Assembly (NCBI GenBank): GCA_964017185.1
Contig: OZ024880.1
Coordinates: forward strand, 47,443,071-47,507,070
Length of the DNA: 64,000 bases
Reading direction: 5' to 3'
Origin: Rugalucina vietnamica
Lineage: Eukaryota > Mollusca > Bivalvia > Lucinida > Lucinidae
Shown: positions 11,445 through 22,649 of the stretch, piece by piece
How positions within the stretch are numbered: the first letter of the stretch is position 1
Layout: each line of letters opens with the position of its first letter
Notes under the pieces: generated by a model
What the model was told of the DNA's origin: nothing
What the model saw: only the letters and a program-made list of their open reading frames with translations
The model's database searches: none
Position numbers and translations under genes: made by a program

Positions 11445-11902
11445 GGTACAAGTAGGCAATGATCAGGAAAAGGAGCAATCAGAAAAAGATCCGAGGTGGG
11501 AAAAACCAAACTAACAATCAGGTACTTATATCACGAAAACACACCGTAAGCCGAACGAGTAGCTATTTTCCCAATAGATGGCAACTCAGTTATCTAAACT
11601 TAACTAAAAATATGAAAACATACGTAAAGCGCCAACAGCACAAAAATTTTAAACACCAAGACAGAAAACAAAAAGAACCACCACAGAAGTATCGCCTTGG
11701 AACGATCAGTAGCACAAAGTTACTGGCGGGCTTAAACCGGTTTTACATGGACATAACCTCACCCTCAGCTTCTGCAGTGGTTCATAACATTTAGTTAGTT
11801 CTTCGGTCCTCGTGGTGAATCACTAACTAGTCAATGAATCATCAAGAACAAACAAATAAATCGAGATTAAAATCCTGATGAATCAAAAACCAGGACTCAC
11901 AG
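11445..11902 (-). mobile_element. 5'-truncated copy of the RT-family retroelement 3' region
   Basis: GGTACAAGTAGGCAATGATCAGG at the left end through CAGGACTCACAGG matches 63155-63630. It includes the GTTACTGGCGGGCTTAAACC and TCGGTCCTCGTGGTG blocks. The plus-strand frame at 11459-11794 is antisense to this noncoding region and is not a gene. Confidence 0.85.
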
Positions 11903-12018
11903 GAGTCTTCATTCAACGTCCCTTTTAAAATATAGGCCCGTCATGTAGGTTCGTGTGCGCACTTTCTGCAAATGCCATATTTTTTTTTCAATTGTTCTAT
12001 TTAACTTTTGTTATTCAG

Positions 12019-12204
12019 TTTCTTGTGGTGCTCCTCCCAACGTACCACATGCCTCCGCTGTATTGACCAAACTGGGCAACGCTTTTGTGGCTACATACAC
12101 ATGCGACAGTGGTTATGATTTATCAAATGCACAGATGCATAAGAAACAGTGTGCAGCTAATACAAACGCATGGTCAACAGTTCATGTTGAGTGCATAACT
12201 CAAG
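12019..12204 (+). CDS. Exon: sushi/CCP module
   Basis: The acceptor is TTTTGTTATTCAG and the donor GTGAGC; phases are 1 and 1, 62 codons. The translation SCGAPPNVPHASAVLTKLGN...YTCDSGYDL...KKQCA...AWSTVHVECITQ has the four cysteines, the GY and the W between Cys3 and Cys4 that define a complement-control-protein module. It precedes the NIDO domain, as the lost module at 8497 also would. Confidence 0.9.
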
Positions 12205-12236
12205 GTGAGCAATCTTCTGTTTGAACATTTGCAGGA

Positions 12237-12340
12237 GAAAACCATATATCTGTGTTTCCGACCAGGTTCGACAAAAACTGATGTGTACAATTTTTAAAAG
12301 AAGGGCCTAAAGCTTGAAATTGCGGATTTAATAAGAAGAA
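12237..12340. repeat. Repeat shared with the intron after the last exon
   Basis: Beginning about 40 bases after this donor, a stretch with TTTCCGACCAGG, TGTACAAT, AGGGCCTAAAGCTTGAAATT and TAAGAAGAAAAT resembles 45735-45830, which begins about 40 bases after the donor of the exon ending 45695. Just downstream, 12364-12414 folds into a hairpin (AGCGCTGATCAGCT paired with AGCTGATCTGCGC). Confidence 0.5.
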
Positions 12341-12548
12341 AATCGCACTATTCGAGTATCGAAAATAAAAGCGCTGATCAGCTGTGCAGTTACTGCAAAG
12401 CTGATCTGCGCCTTTTTTCCCATAAATATGCGAATTGTAGGTTTTCTCACGCGACGGTGCCTCTATAATGGTTCGAAAGGCGTACGTAAAACTGATTATC
12501 GACGCGAGGCGTATAACAAAAAACCGTACAGTCGGGGTAATATTCTTT

Positions 12549-13801
12549 CCTAATGTTACGTCTACACCGGGCCACGTTCTCACTACGTCCTTACTACGTC
12601 CTAGAAAAAATAAGGACGTAGTGAGGACGTGGTACGGTCTTGTAGGACGTGGTAGGAACGTAGTAAGGACGTAGCGAGGTCTTGATGGACGCGGAGGTCT
12701 TGGTCAAATTTTGAACATGCTCAAAAGAAACGTGGCGAGGACGGGGTGGAATTAGAACGCAGTAAGGACGTAGTAAGGACGTGGTAAGGACGTAGTAGGA
12801 ACTTGTAGGACGTAGAAAGAACGTGGCGCAAACGTAGTGCGATCTTCGTGGACGCGATGCAAACCTTGTTGCAGACCATCAAAACCTCGCTACGCTTCTA
12901 CTACGTCTTCGCTACGTCCTCGCTACGTCCATCAAGTTCTCGACAAGACCATACCACGCTTCTTGTACGTCCTTACCGCGTCCTAGAAGACTGCACTGCG
13001 TTCTTATCACGTCCTAGCGGTTCCTAACACGTCCTTAGTAGGTTCTTATCACGTTCACACCAGGTTCGAACTACGTCCTCCACGTTTTATTAATTTTGTT
13101 TTAATTGTCCCGTACCCTCAAGCAATTGCTTTCGCTTTTATTTAAATCATATCGAAATCGAAACATGAACAGAGAAGTACTCTTGCAACTTGCTCTCCTT
13201 CAAGGACATCATGCCTTACTTGGTGCACAGGCTGCACTTGTGCTATTTCACAGAAGGAGGAATAGGACAAGATCTTGTTGGGTGAGACCTTGGTTATCAG
13301 CTAAAAGAAAGCTTCAGTATTGGCATTACGGCCGAGTGCTAGCGGAGATGAGGATATAGGACCAGCAGTCGTTCTTCAATTTCATGCCAATGCCACCAGA
13401 AATGTTGTCCGCCCGTCATTTTCTTATTGCAATTTTAAGCTGTTTCGCAACTTATCTGATTCTTAATACACGACTGATTAATATATTTACATTTAGAACG
13501 TGCTTGAAACGTAGTTCGCGCGTGGTATGAACTGCTTGGTCTTTGTGGGGACGTAGCAAGGACGAAGTGGAAACGGGATGAACTTGGTGAGCGCGTATTG
13601 AGGACGTAGTGGAAACGTGAAGGACGTAGTAAGGACGTGGTGCGGACGTAATAAGGACGTGGCAGGGACGTAGTATAGACGTAGTGGGAACTTACAAATC
13701 CGAAATTGTTTCAATTTGACCCTGTCCTCGTCACGTTCTTGAATCTTTAGAACGTGGTGAGGACGCAGTGAGAACGTGATCCAGTGTAGACGTAACATTA
13801 A
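12549..13801. mobile_element. Harbinger-like element with GGACGTAGT array
   Basis: The left end ATGTTACGTCTACAC followed by CACGTTCTCACTACGTCC is inverted at the right end (GAGAACGTGAT... then GTGTAGACGTAACAT), giving about 40 bp terminal inverted repeats. The zones 12549-13090 and 13495-13790 are dense arrays of the degenerate word GGACGTAGT(A/G) and its complement ACTACGTCC, present in both orientations so the element can fold on itself. The centre carries a fragment of transposase. The left end is 345 bp after the sushi exon. Confidence 0.75.
13105..13440 (+). pseudogene. PIF/Harbinger transposase N-terminal fragment
   Basis: The frame from 13105 includes RRRNRTRSCWVRPWLSAKRK, then QYWHYGRVLAEMRI, a stop at 13357, then in the same frame DQQSFFNFMPMPPEML. 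The (W)VRPWL followed by G.Y..L..ELR and (F)FNF.RMPPEMF is the N-terminal signature of HARBI1-type DDE transposases. The catalytic domain is missing. It sits in the middle of the inverted-repeat element, so it is a relic of the autonomous parent. Confidence 0.7.
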
Positions 13802-14401
13802 AGTGCGAGGTTTACATTTCTGTATTGACTGAAAAAAAGTATGTCTATCTGAAGTACAAGTGATGCAAATGTCTATCATAAATCATTCTTGAGGCATTGT
13901 GGAATCCGAAAGTGAAGAGACATCTAAGGTGCTTTCCAAAACTGTTTCTTCATTTTGACTAACACATATGGTAAAGATGAGAAATTGGTCATACAAAAAT
14001 GAACTGCCACCTTTAGGCGGTGCTGGGTGACCAGAAACGTGGCGGAAGACCCATCAATTGCGTTTCTGCAGTCAAGGTAAGGTGTCCAGAACAGAACTAA
14101 TGCTAGCAGAAAATTCAGACATTGGTCCATTTATACTGCACTACACTTGGTTGGCAACACGGAAAAGTAATATAGAATTGACCTTGTCCCATGTCACTTT
14201 TACTTTTTTTACCTTTTAAAAGTCAACTCGATTGCGTTTTATGAAATCGATCAAGGAATAAAAAAATATTAGATCCTGGATATTTGCGTATGTGCGGCAA
14301 TGAAATCTGTCATTATCATCGTCATTATAAAGATATCAAAACGAAAAGTAAACCGATGGATAATTTATAATTTTCTTGATCGATACCTATTGTATTTAGT
14401 G
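13802..14401. other. Intron sequence without recognised features
   Basis: It is moderately AT-rich, with all frames broken. Nothing is supported as coding or as a known repeat. Confidence 0.4.
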
Positions 14402-14558
14402 TTGTTTCAGGTATATTGTATTAATGGTGTTGTTTAAGGTATATTGTATTAATCGTGTTGTTTCAAGTATATTGTATTAATGGTGTTGTTTCAGGTATAT
14501 TGTATTTATTAATTAATGATGTTGTTTCAGGTATATTGTATTTATGGTGCTGTTTCAG
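14402..14558. repeat. Tandem repeat of about 28 bp carrying acceptor-like sites
   Basis: About six copies of a unit with GTGTTGTTTCAGGTATATTGTATTAAT run up to the NIDO exon; the last copy supplies the true acceptor (GGTGCTGTTTCAG, ending 14558). Most copies retain a pyrimidine tract plus CAG, so several decoy 3' splice sites precede the real one. Confidence 0.85.
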
Positions 14559-14683
14559 GTTTATTACTGTCGGGGAATACGGGTATAGAAAATTCATTCT
14601 CTGGAACTGATGATTCATGTCCATACTCCATCAAGTTGCCTATTCCTATCGAATTCAGAGGACAGTATTTCTACAAGATGTTT
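14559..14683 (+). CDS. Exon: start of NIDO domain
   Basis: Phase 1 at entry, phase 0 at exit, donor GTAAGT. The translation GLLLSGNTGIENSFSGTDDS followed by CPYSIKLPIPIEFRGQYFYK MF matches the opening of a NIDO domain, where a GTDD motif leads into P..F.G..Y...F. The domain continues in the exon at 25425 after a 10.7 kb intron. Confidence 0.85.
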
Positions 14684-14804
14684 GTAAGTCATAAACAACA
14701 ATTCGGCTTTCGAAATGGCTACGCACTTTGGCCGTTACGGTCTACCTCACATGAACGCTTACAAGCCAGCTGTTCACTTTCCACTATTTGTAAAAGCTTA
14801 TCTA

Positions 14805-15350
14805 CTTGCTGTAAGCCCCGTTTCCACTGTGTCAGTTCTACCCCGGTTCGCCCGGTAAAAACAAGCCGGTACACCACGTAAACAGGGGAACTGTTAGTAC
14901 AAAAATTTATTAAGTTCTCACAGTCACGGTTTAACCACGGTGTAGCCCGGTCTTGTTTTCGGTTCTGCCACGGTGTCGTCATGGTGCAAGCCGGTGTGAC
15001 CCGGTTTTACTACGGTATACACGGTGATACCCCGGTGTTTGCCGATGTTGAAAAAGATAGCAACCGGGTTGAAACGGGACGTTATCAGAGTAAAACCGTG
15101 ATACAAATGGGGCGAACCACGGTTCACCATGGCAAAATCTTTAATGCTGGTTTGTCCCGGTGGCGTCCTGGTTGACCTTGGTGGAGTCCTGGCGAAACCC
15201 TGGTTCACGCCGGAATAGCTCGCTGCCGTACCGGTTACCCAAGGTTCACACCGGATCATCCTGATCACGGTCAATTCCAGGTGGAATCACGGTTTGTCAT
15301 GGTGTCGCACTGTTTTTAACATGTCTCCTGGTTCACCCCGGTTGTATTAA
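14805..15350. repeat. GC-rich array of CCGGT / ACCGG words
   Basis: CCGGT, CCCGGTT, ACCACGG and their complements recur every 10-25 bases in both orientations (CCCGGTTCGCCCGG, CCCGGTGTTTGCC, ACCACGGTTCACC). This makes a self-complementary mosaic unlike the surrounding AT-rich intron. I could not define clean terminal inverted repeats. The antisense frame at 14924-15274 is a by-product of the array. It resembles the other palindromic arrays at 12549, 39240 and 52236. Confidence 0.6.
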
Positions 15351-15369
15351 ACATTTTTATAGAACCGGG

Positions 15370-16167
15370 AAGGCACCCCGTGAAGGCAGTGATCAGGTAA
15401 AGCCGCCATCAGAAAGAAATTCCCAGTCCAAAAACCGAAGTGGGAAAAAAATTTAATTGACAATTAGGTATTTATACCTAGAAAACATATCGTAAGCCGA
15501 GTGACCAGCTATATTCCCAACAGGTGGCCAATCAGTAACCTAGATTTAACTAAAAATATGAAAACGTATATAAGGTGCAAACAGCACAAAAATTTACCGC
15601 CAAGACATAAAACACTAAGAACCACCACAGAATTATCGCCATGGAACGATCAGTAATATAAAATTATTGCTACTAAAATAGCTGCTCACTCGGCTCACAA
15701 TATGTTTTCTTAATATAAGTATCTAATTGTTAATTTAGTTTTTTCCCTCTTCGGTTTTTGGAGTGGGAATTTCTTTCTGATTGCGCCTTTTTCTGATCAT
15801 TGCCTACTTGTACCTAACCTCACCTTCAGCTTCTGCGGTGATTCACAACATTAAGTTAGATGTTCGGTCCTCGTGGTGAGTCTCTAACTAGTCAATTAAT
15901 CATCAAGGACAAACAAACAAATCATGATAACCACCATAATGAACCAAAAGCGAGGACTCACCGATTCAGTAAACCACCCGACGATGGAGATCTTTGGGCG
16001 CCCAATAACTTACTGAAAATCCGGAGCAAAACATAAACACCCGGTTCAACCTCGTTGGGCCAAACAACCGACAAGAAGCTCTGGCCCCAATTGACTAAAA
16101 TGAATAGCATTAAGTCGGGGCAATCATAGAGTCTGACGCCCGACTCACCAGCGTGCAATTAAAAAAG
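15370..16167 (-). mobile_element. RT-family retroelement, 3' region with nested inverted copy
   Basis: This is a diverged minus-strand copy of the family 3' noncoding region (GTGATCAGGTAAAGCC at the left end to GTGCAATTAAAAAAGTAGC). It is interrupted at about 15665-15816 by a plus-strand copy of the last 150 bases of the same family, which ends at GCCTACTTGTACC. After the interruption the minus copy resumes (CTAACCTCACCTTCAGC). The RT pseudogene follows directly at 16168. Confidence 0.8.
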
Positions 16168-16975
16168 TAGCATAGTTATCAACCATAAACCAATTCACCA
16201 TATAATTCTGGTTCCGAAAGGCAATCATCTAAAGCCGTCTTTATTCAAATATTAAATTTGGAAATAAACGCATAGTGTCTGCGATAAAATTTAGAAACCC
16301 TTTTCGAAGTTTATGATACCGATAACTCTGCTGGAGAAAGTTTGGCTGTTATACATTTATTTCGCGCGTTGAGGTTCGCAATATGATTGCAGACTCTAGC
16401 AAACCTAATACGTTGCGAAATGTATACAGCTGTGCACCATAAGAAGCACGTCGAGGAACGTCACCATCCAAAATCGGAAAATTTACTGTTTCAAAATCAA
16501 AGTCATCGCGCGTATCATGAATTTTAGAAGAAACAAATCCATTGCAATAGAAAGATGTAAATCTAAAAATGGGCGTCGGTATCTGTGGTTGTGGCTTTGT
16601 TCAATTGTAGTTCTTGGTTGGTAAATTTGATTCACCATACCTTCAAAATAAGGGTTATCAATGTTCAAAAAGTCACCGAGGTACCTGGTAGTCAAATTAA
16701 AAGCCTCGATAACATCAGCTTGATTTTCATGGCATAGAGAATCGACAAAATCTCTTTCGTAGCAGTATTAAAGTAAATCAGAGAGGAACACAATTTGTAC
16801 CCATCGGAATTCCAACAATTTGTTTGCATACCTTGGTTATGAAATACGTAAATATTATCCAGGAGGTAGGATAAAGCGTCGCATACGTTCTGACATGACC
16901 AAAGCGCATATCGACTTTGGTCAGAGAAAGTGAAAAAAGCTTTTTTGTCATTACAGAACAAATACAGTTTTTATG
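16168..16975 (-). pseudogene. Reverse transcriptase pseudogene (Penelope-like?)
   Basis: Reading minus from 16961: YALWSCQNVCDALSYLLDNI, then in shifted frames GIPMGTNCVPL and CYERDFVDSLCHENQADVIE, then from 16695 TTRYLGDFLNIDNPYFEGMV, then FLDLHLSIA and, shifted again, RDDFDFETVNFPILDGDVPR RASYG. R-Y-L-(D/G)-D is RT motif C (the first Asp is replaced by Gly) and PMGTN is motif B. Further on HYALISK-type residues and EPELYG lead into the family 3' region. There are at least three frameshifts and several stops. I lean to a Penelope-like retroelement because of the inverted partial copies and RT motifs, but a GIY-YIG endonuclease is not seen. Confidence 0.65.
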
Positions 16976-19568
16976 CTCTTTTTAAGGTCCACTGTAGTCG
17001 CTCAGCTGAAACTGATTTTGGAAAATAAAATTACCTCATCGTTCGGAAGGATGAATTTGGTCTCATATTAAAGATAATTGATTGTACTTTTAAAATCCGG
17101 TTGTCGTAGTGTAAAAAAAGTGTAGCGTCGTATTAGAAAAAGGGGAGATATCTCTGTATTTAGTTAAATTAAGAATTGACCGTAGGGATGGAAAAATGTC
17201 AAAATGTGTTTATTCGATTTCGGTTTTGAGCATTTGATTATATTTTCGTATTGTACATTCATACGTCAACACATTGTAGTTAATTTGAATTTTTTGTGCC
17301 TTTTAACACACGCTTTAACGGCCGGTAACGTACGTAACACGGTAGAAATTTTGATTTTGACGCCTTGCGTTTTTTATACAGAGTACAGTATTTTCGATGT
17401 ACCAATAATTATGTATCTATGTAATGTTAAGTTAATGGGCAGTGTGTAGTGGTTTCCATTTTTTCGCTTTTCCATCTCTCCATATTATCAGTACGCTTTT
17501 AAAAACCCAACCCATTCTTGAAAAGTAACGTTTTTTCGACATTAAATCGCCATTCGATACAGAATAACTTATAGATTCACGTGTACTGTATAACTTTCGA
17601 ATTACCAAGAGAAAATTGATAAACGTGATAGAATTGTTTTATTTTCCAGTTTAAAAGGGAATAAATGATAAAATAGGCTTCTTGGTGTACATGTATATGG
17701 TCACGTAGACTACGTGCCTGCAGACAAATATAAACACAATTAGTAAATACAATAATTATAAATTCAGCATTCTCTATAAATGCGTTATGCTGATCCGGGG
17801 TTCAATACGAAACATATCCTTATCGTTCGGATGGGGAAGTTTAGTCTAAAATGAAAGATGGGTGTCGCCTAGCATATTTGGTTGTTTTGCGTCCCAAAAC
17901 ATTGTAGCGTAATTTGACAAATATGGGCACACATATCTTTCTCAAGCGTATTCATTTTGGTGCATGGTTGCAAAACCTATTTGAAACCGATTCGTAAATT
18001 GGTATTTTCTTCCCAATTCTTCCTGACTCAATAGCTATATACTCGTATAGAAATATGTATAGAGCTTCAAGGTGCATTCTGAGATGTTACATATGTTTCT
18101 TTATAAAACAGGACTTGGGTCGACCGATATAAAACAGTTTTAAGGTTTTACAGTTTGCGTTTTTTTTACTTGTTCTAGTATACATGTTATTCATATCAAA
18201 GTACAGTTGTATCGGTTACATAATAGATTAAATGCAAAACGCTTCAAACGAAATACTACGAATCTATCTTTGACATATATTTGATAATATGTCGCTGAAC
18301 ACTTCGACTCCTATTGAAAAGCTGGAAGATTTAAAGTCGCCCTTCAACCATTGTGCACAAATAAGAGCTATTTTGATATCTTTTGTCTTTGTAAAACTGG
18401 GACAGTTCTCTTACAACGTTTAAATAATTTCAAGAAAGAGGTTTCCTATAGAAATAACTTATTTCAGTAAGAGCTACGCCATGTAGCATACGTAACATTT
18501 CTTAATTTTGAACATCAATGCATGTATTGAACATAAAGTATCCAATAGAATGCGTCTACTTAGCAAGAACCTTAAACTGTTACTAAATATATCATATCGA
18601 TTTATCAAGAAATTCAATGTTTTAACTAAAACCATGTGTAACACTGAATTTGATTTAAGCAAAACGAGTAAACGGGACCAACCTTGCTTACATCATACAC
18701 ACATGCGAATAATCAAAGAACATGTTGCTTGCAAAGATATCGTTTTGAGATATATTATATAACGTTTAAGGAATAATGACTTTATGGTAGAGTGTATTTA
18801 ACATGATAAAAGCCGAATAATTGCATCGATTTCTCGGCATTCTGTACTTATTAAATTGAAAATGTGACATGAAATAAACAGCAAAAGAAAGAAAGAGGGA
18901 AAGAATGAACGAAAGAATTTAAGAAAGAAGGAAAAACACGTTACTGAATTTTATTTAAAGGTAAATTGTACGAATATACAATATACATGTACTCTGGGTG
19001 ATATTAGGATCTACTTTGCACCCCAGGATAATTGCTCATGAGTGCAAATTTGTTATTCTGAACACAAAATAGATATCAATAATACTTTAAGTTAGTTTCT
19101 TATATCAAGTTAGGAATGACTAATGCCGCCATTTTATAGACAACACCAATTAACAATTTATTTGTTTTTTAAATGTTGTAAACATATAATATTTATATGA
19201 AGTCATCGTTTTAGCAGAATGATTTTGTCTTAAAACAATTGCAAGCCCAATCCATATAATATTTTCCGTTATGTTCAAAACGTAACTTGTATAACACATT
19301 TTTTAGAATTTCATAATTGTCTCACTACGTTTTTTTCCTTAAAACACTGTAGAGCAATAAGGTGGTCCCTTATGTATTGGACCAAGGCCGTCATTTCATA
19401 TGCCAAAATAGTTCATTTTATATCAAAAGAGTAACTGATACAATTATACTTTGATTAATAAAGTTATCCAAATTTGCGATCTCGTATCATGGTATATAAT
19501 ATTAGCCTTGATAATAATTATCAAGGGAATGAGTTTCCTTCTTAGCATACTAAAAACTTTCAGGAAAC

Positions 19569-19799
19569 ATGAAAGGTAGCTTTTCGGTTTCCGTTTGCCT
19601 ACTTTTACCTTTCTGTGTATCACAATTAGAACGAATTCCTGTTTGTATTTTTTTCACAAAGATGCTTTGTTACAAGTTATTATACCAACAGATGTTTTGC
19701 TATAAGGGGTTTTACATACAATGTATGTTGTGTTGCAAAATTATGACATATTCATTTAAAGGGAAATGCAATAAGTATCATTTTATTTGTAAGCGTTAA
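19569..19799 (+). CDS. Small Cys-rich reading frame with signal-like start (doubtful)
   Basis: This 76-codon frame opens MKGSFSVSVCLLLPFCVSQL, which resembles a signal peptide, and the remainder has about nine cysteines and many basic and aromatic residues. An acceptor-like ACTTTCAG precedes it by six bases. It sits inside the interior of the long-arm element. AT-rich DNA readily yields such frames, no partner exon is visible, and I know of no family match, so it is probably chance. Confidence 0.15.
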   Translation: MKGSFSVSVCLLLPFCVSQLERIPVCIFFTKMLCYKLLYQQMFCYKGFYIQCMLCCKIMTYSFKGKCNKYHFICKR

Positions 19800-20499
19800 G
19801 GAGAGATTCAGTAATGTGATTTGTGTGAGGTTCAGTAATGTGATTTGTGTGAAAAATGACTTACAACACATACGGTTTTTTTTTATTCTTTAAATCGTTT
19901 GCTAATTCTTCTATACCGGCACTCCAATGCATTTCTTTAACGTTGTAGCTTTACTTAAAATTACATAAGAACATAAAAACACAGATAAAATACCTGCTCA
20001 ATTTTATTAAAGTCAATAAAATATGAATCCTTATTCAATAGCACCATTTAATAAAACTAAGCTTCTGTATTATTAGTGTGTAATATACGTAACATAATTT
20101 AGTAATTTGTTTGTACAATTTAACATACAAGTTTGCTTAATCATGTCAAGAACTAAAGGAGCGTATTTAATGTAAAAGAGGCCATTCTTACACAGAGTCG
20201 AAAATTTCATCTCAATACTTTATAGTAAATGTTACACGTAAGTGATGTCGCTGATATGATTTCAATATTGCTTATTTCACATATAATTGTTCGTTACCTT
20301 CACTTTATCTACAGTAAATTTACTAAAATCAAAGTTATTAAGAGGTTAACGTCAGTGGATTGGAAACAATCATTCCAAAGGTGGCTTCTCTTATTTTGTA
20401 ATCAAGTTTAAGGTTCTATTGATATGCTATAAAACATGTACATGTATGTGTAAACAATTAACATTGCAAGGTTATCTACGATACGCATAGGAATATTAT

Positions 20500-20556
20500 A
20501 TACTAAGTAAACATCTATTAAGTAAACATCTCTTATTAAGTAAACATCTCTTTGGG
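20500..20556. repeat. TAAGTAAACATCTCTTAT short tandem repeat
   Basis: TAAGTAAACATCTCT-like units of 15-19 bp recur three times. There is no coding potential. Confidence 0.7.
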
Positions 20557-22457
20557 TGTACGTTTTGAAATGATTTCATGTTTTCGCTATCATGGTAACA
20601 GCGTGAGCTTAGATTCAGATTAGTAATATATCAAACTATGACCATATCCATATCTCTAGATGCTGATTAGGCCCTGCCATGCCAGTTGGAAATAATTGCG
20701 TACAGTAAACCATTGCTATCATTCTTGATAAAAACGGAACAATAACTGCACATAGTAAACCTAAGATTGAAACAATGAATCTTATATTTGGAAAGGGCAC
20801 ATGAATACACTTTATTCTAAATATTTTAAATAACTCAAATGACATCACACAGTGAAGAAAGTAAATAAAATGTAACATATCGTGTTTTGTGTGTAACGTA
20901 TGTAACACAAATTAAAATGCTGCCCCAGGACATATCGGTTTCACTGAACTCCAAAAAAGAACCAAATTGCATAGAAAAAAAACTATAGAACTAAGAATAA
21001 AATGTAGGTTTTATAGACAAACTCTTATTTGGGTCTAAACTTCTATGTTAGGCTATACAAGTCTTCAAACAACTTTTATGCTACAAAATAATGTAGAGGA
21101 AAATACAAACAACGACGACAACAGCAACAACGACAGATTGCATTTAAATCAAAAAAGTATATTTTGGTAAACGGAAACTGCATTAAATGATCGAACGGAC
21201 CCTAAACTTACTTTGATCCTGAAATTAAACTGTATGCAATGCATAACTGTTTTATTAATGCGAATGTAGTTTACGTAACCATTTGAATAAGACTACTTTG
21301 TACTTTAAACTTCAGATTTTTTTTCTCTTCTGTCGCGGTCGCGGACCGTGTTCCAAACTTTTTGATCTGGTAAAGGACAACATTTTTATTTAATAACTTT
21401 CTATCACAGACAGCGGTATAATTCAAGAATGTGGTAGGTGATTTAACAATGGCTAACAATATAAAAAAAGATCATTGGTAAAGTAAATTATTCATTGCAA
21501 AGGATTATAAACAACATTTTCATGTACATTTTGTTTTAGTACGCTATGAAATATTTTATCTTATAGAGAAATCGCATCGCATGGCGCCAGTTCAGTGTAT
21601 AATAATGTGTCACGTATGTTACGCATCGTTATGGCAGTAGCGTGCGTTCTTAAAATGTTTAAACCAATCACAATGTGTAGACAAATGATTGTAAGATGAA
21701 ACAAATTTAACATAGTGATCAGAATTGAAAAGGATAAATGATATTTCAACCCTCCAATATTCCAACGTGTCATTTAGGATTTAACCCAATAAAGTGGTAT
21801 CTATCTGTCCTGTCCTGGTTCAGTGCTACACCTTTTTTCAAAGAACAACCACGTTTCGTTAATTTATGACGAAATGTCCCCTTCTGGACGATGAGGTATA
21901 GTTTCGTTTCAAAATCATGTTCATGTATGGATCTATCTATTGGGGCCCGAAATTTTAGCGTTTTGACTTCTGTATGCATACATGTAGTCTTTAAAACGCA
22001 CTATCAAGATTTAGAGATGTCCTAGCACTGACTGAGCCTTATATAGATAGAAAATAGTTGGAATGACTAAAATACTGTACTTTGTATAAAAAACGCAAGA
22101 CGTCAAAATCAAAATTTTTGCAAGGTTACATACGTTACCGGCCGTTAAAGCGTCATTCAAAAATCACAGTTTAAATCAACCACATTAGGTCGACAAATTT
22201 TTGTACAATACGAAAATATAATCAAAGGCTAGAAACCGAAATCGAATAAAAACATTTTTGACGTTTTCGTATCCCCATGGGCAGAGTTATCTCCCCTTTT
22301 TCTGATATATCGCTACACTTTTTTGACACTACGACAACCGGATTCTGAAAGAACAATCAATTATCTTTAATTTGAGACCAAATTCATCCTTCCGAACGAT
22401 GAGGTAATTTTATTTGCGATTTAGGGCTTGTTTGAATTTCAGCTGAGCGGCTACTGT

Positions 22458-22531
22458 TTCAAATCTAGAAATTCTTTCACTGTATCAAATCTAGAACTTC
22501 TTTCACTGTATCAAATCTAGAAATTAGATTA
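22458..22531. repeat. Three-copy 27 bp tandem repeat
   Basis: TCAAATCTAGAAATTCTTTCACTGTA-type units occur three times directly against the right arm of the 5.5 kb element. Confidence 0.8.
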
Positions 22532-22649
22532 TGCAGCTATGTGGTATACGCGTCAAAAATATATGTGGACAAGCTCGTCGCTCTGAACCCATTACACTTC
22601 AATTTACTGAGTACCTCTCCAGTATTTTTATTAACCAAAACCAATTTTT

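Larger units (their letters stand above)
16990..22457. mobile_element. 5.5 kb element with about 0.4 kb inverted terminal arms
   Basis: The left arm (16990-17400) and right arm (22063-22457) are reverse complements at roughly 80% by eye. Shared blocks include GTCGCTCAGCTGAAA, TTACCTCATCGTTCGGAAGG, GGTTGTCGTAGTGT, AAAAAGGGGAGATA, TTATTCGATTTCGGTTT and GCTTTAACGGCCGGTAACGT. The roughly 4.7 kb interior is AT-rich and contains no recognisable transposase. TACGTAAC-type words recur in it. It lies wholly within the first NIDO intron. Confidence 0.7.

Noticed and set aside
11459-11794. 111-codon plus-strand gene
   Set aside because: Antisense to the retroelement 3' region at 11445-11902; the same DNA elsewhere does not keep the frame.
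12549-13090. CRISPR-like array
   Set aside because: Repeats are degenerate, occur in both orientations and lack constant spacing. The DNA is eukaryotic and the block belongs to an inverted-repeat transposon.
14719-15274. Overlapping frames on both strands over the CCGGT island
   Set aside because: High-GC repeated words suppress stops; the translations are repetitive and carry no domain.
18474-18762. Opposed frames inside the 5.5-kb element as a transposase
   Set aside because: No DDE or zinc-finger motif, Lys/Asn/Ile-rich composition and full overlap on both strands point to chance.
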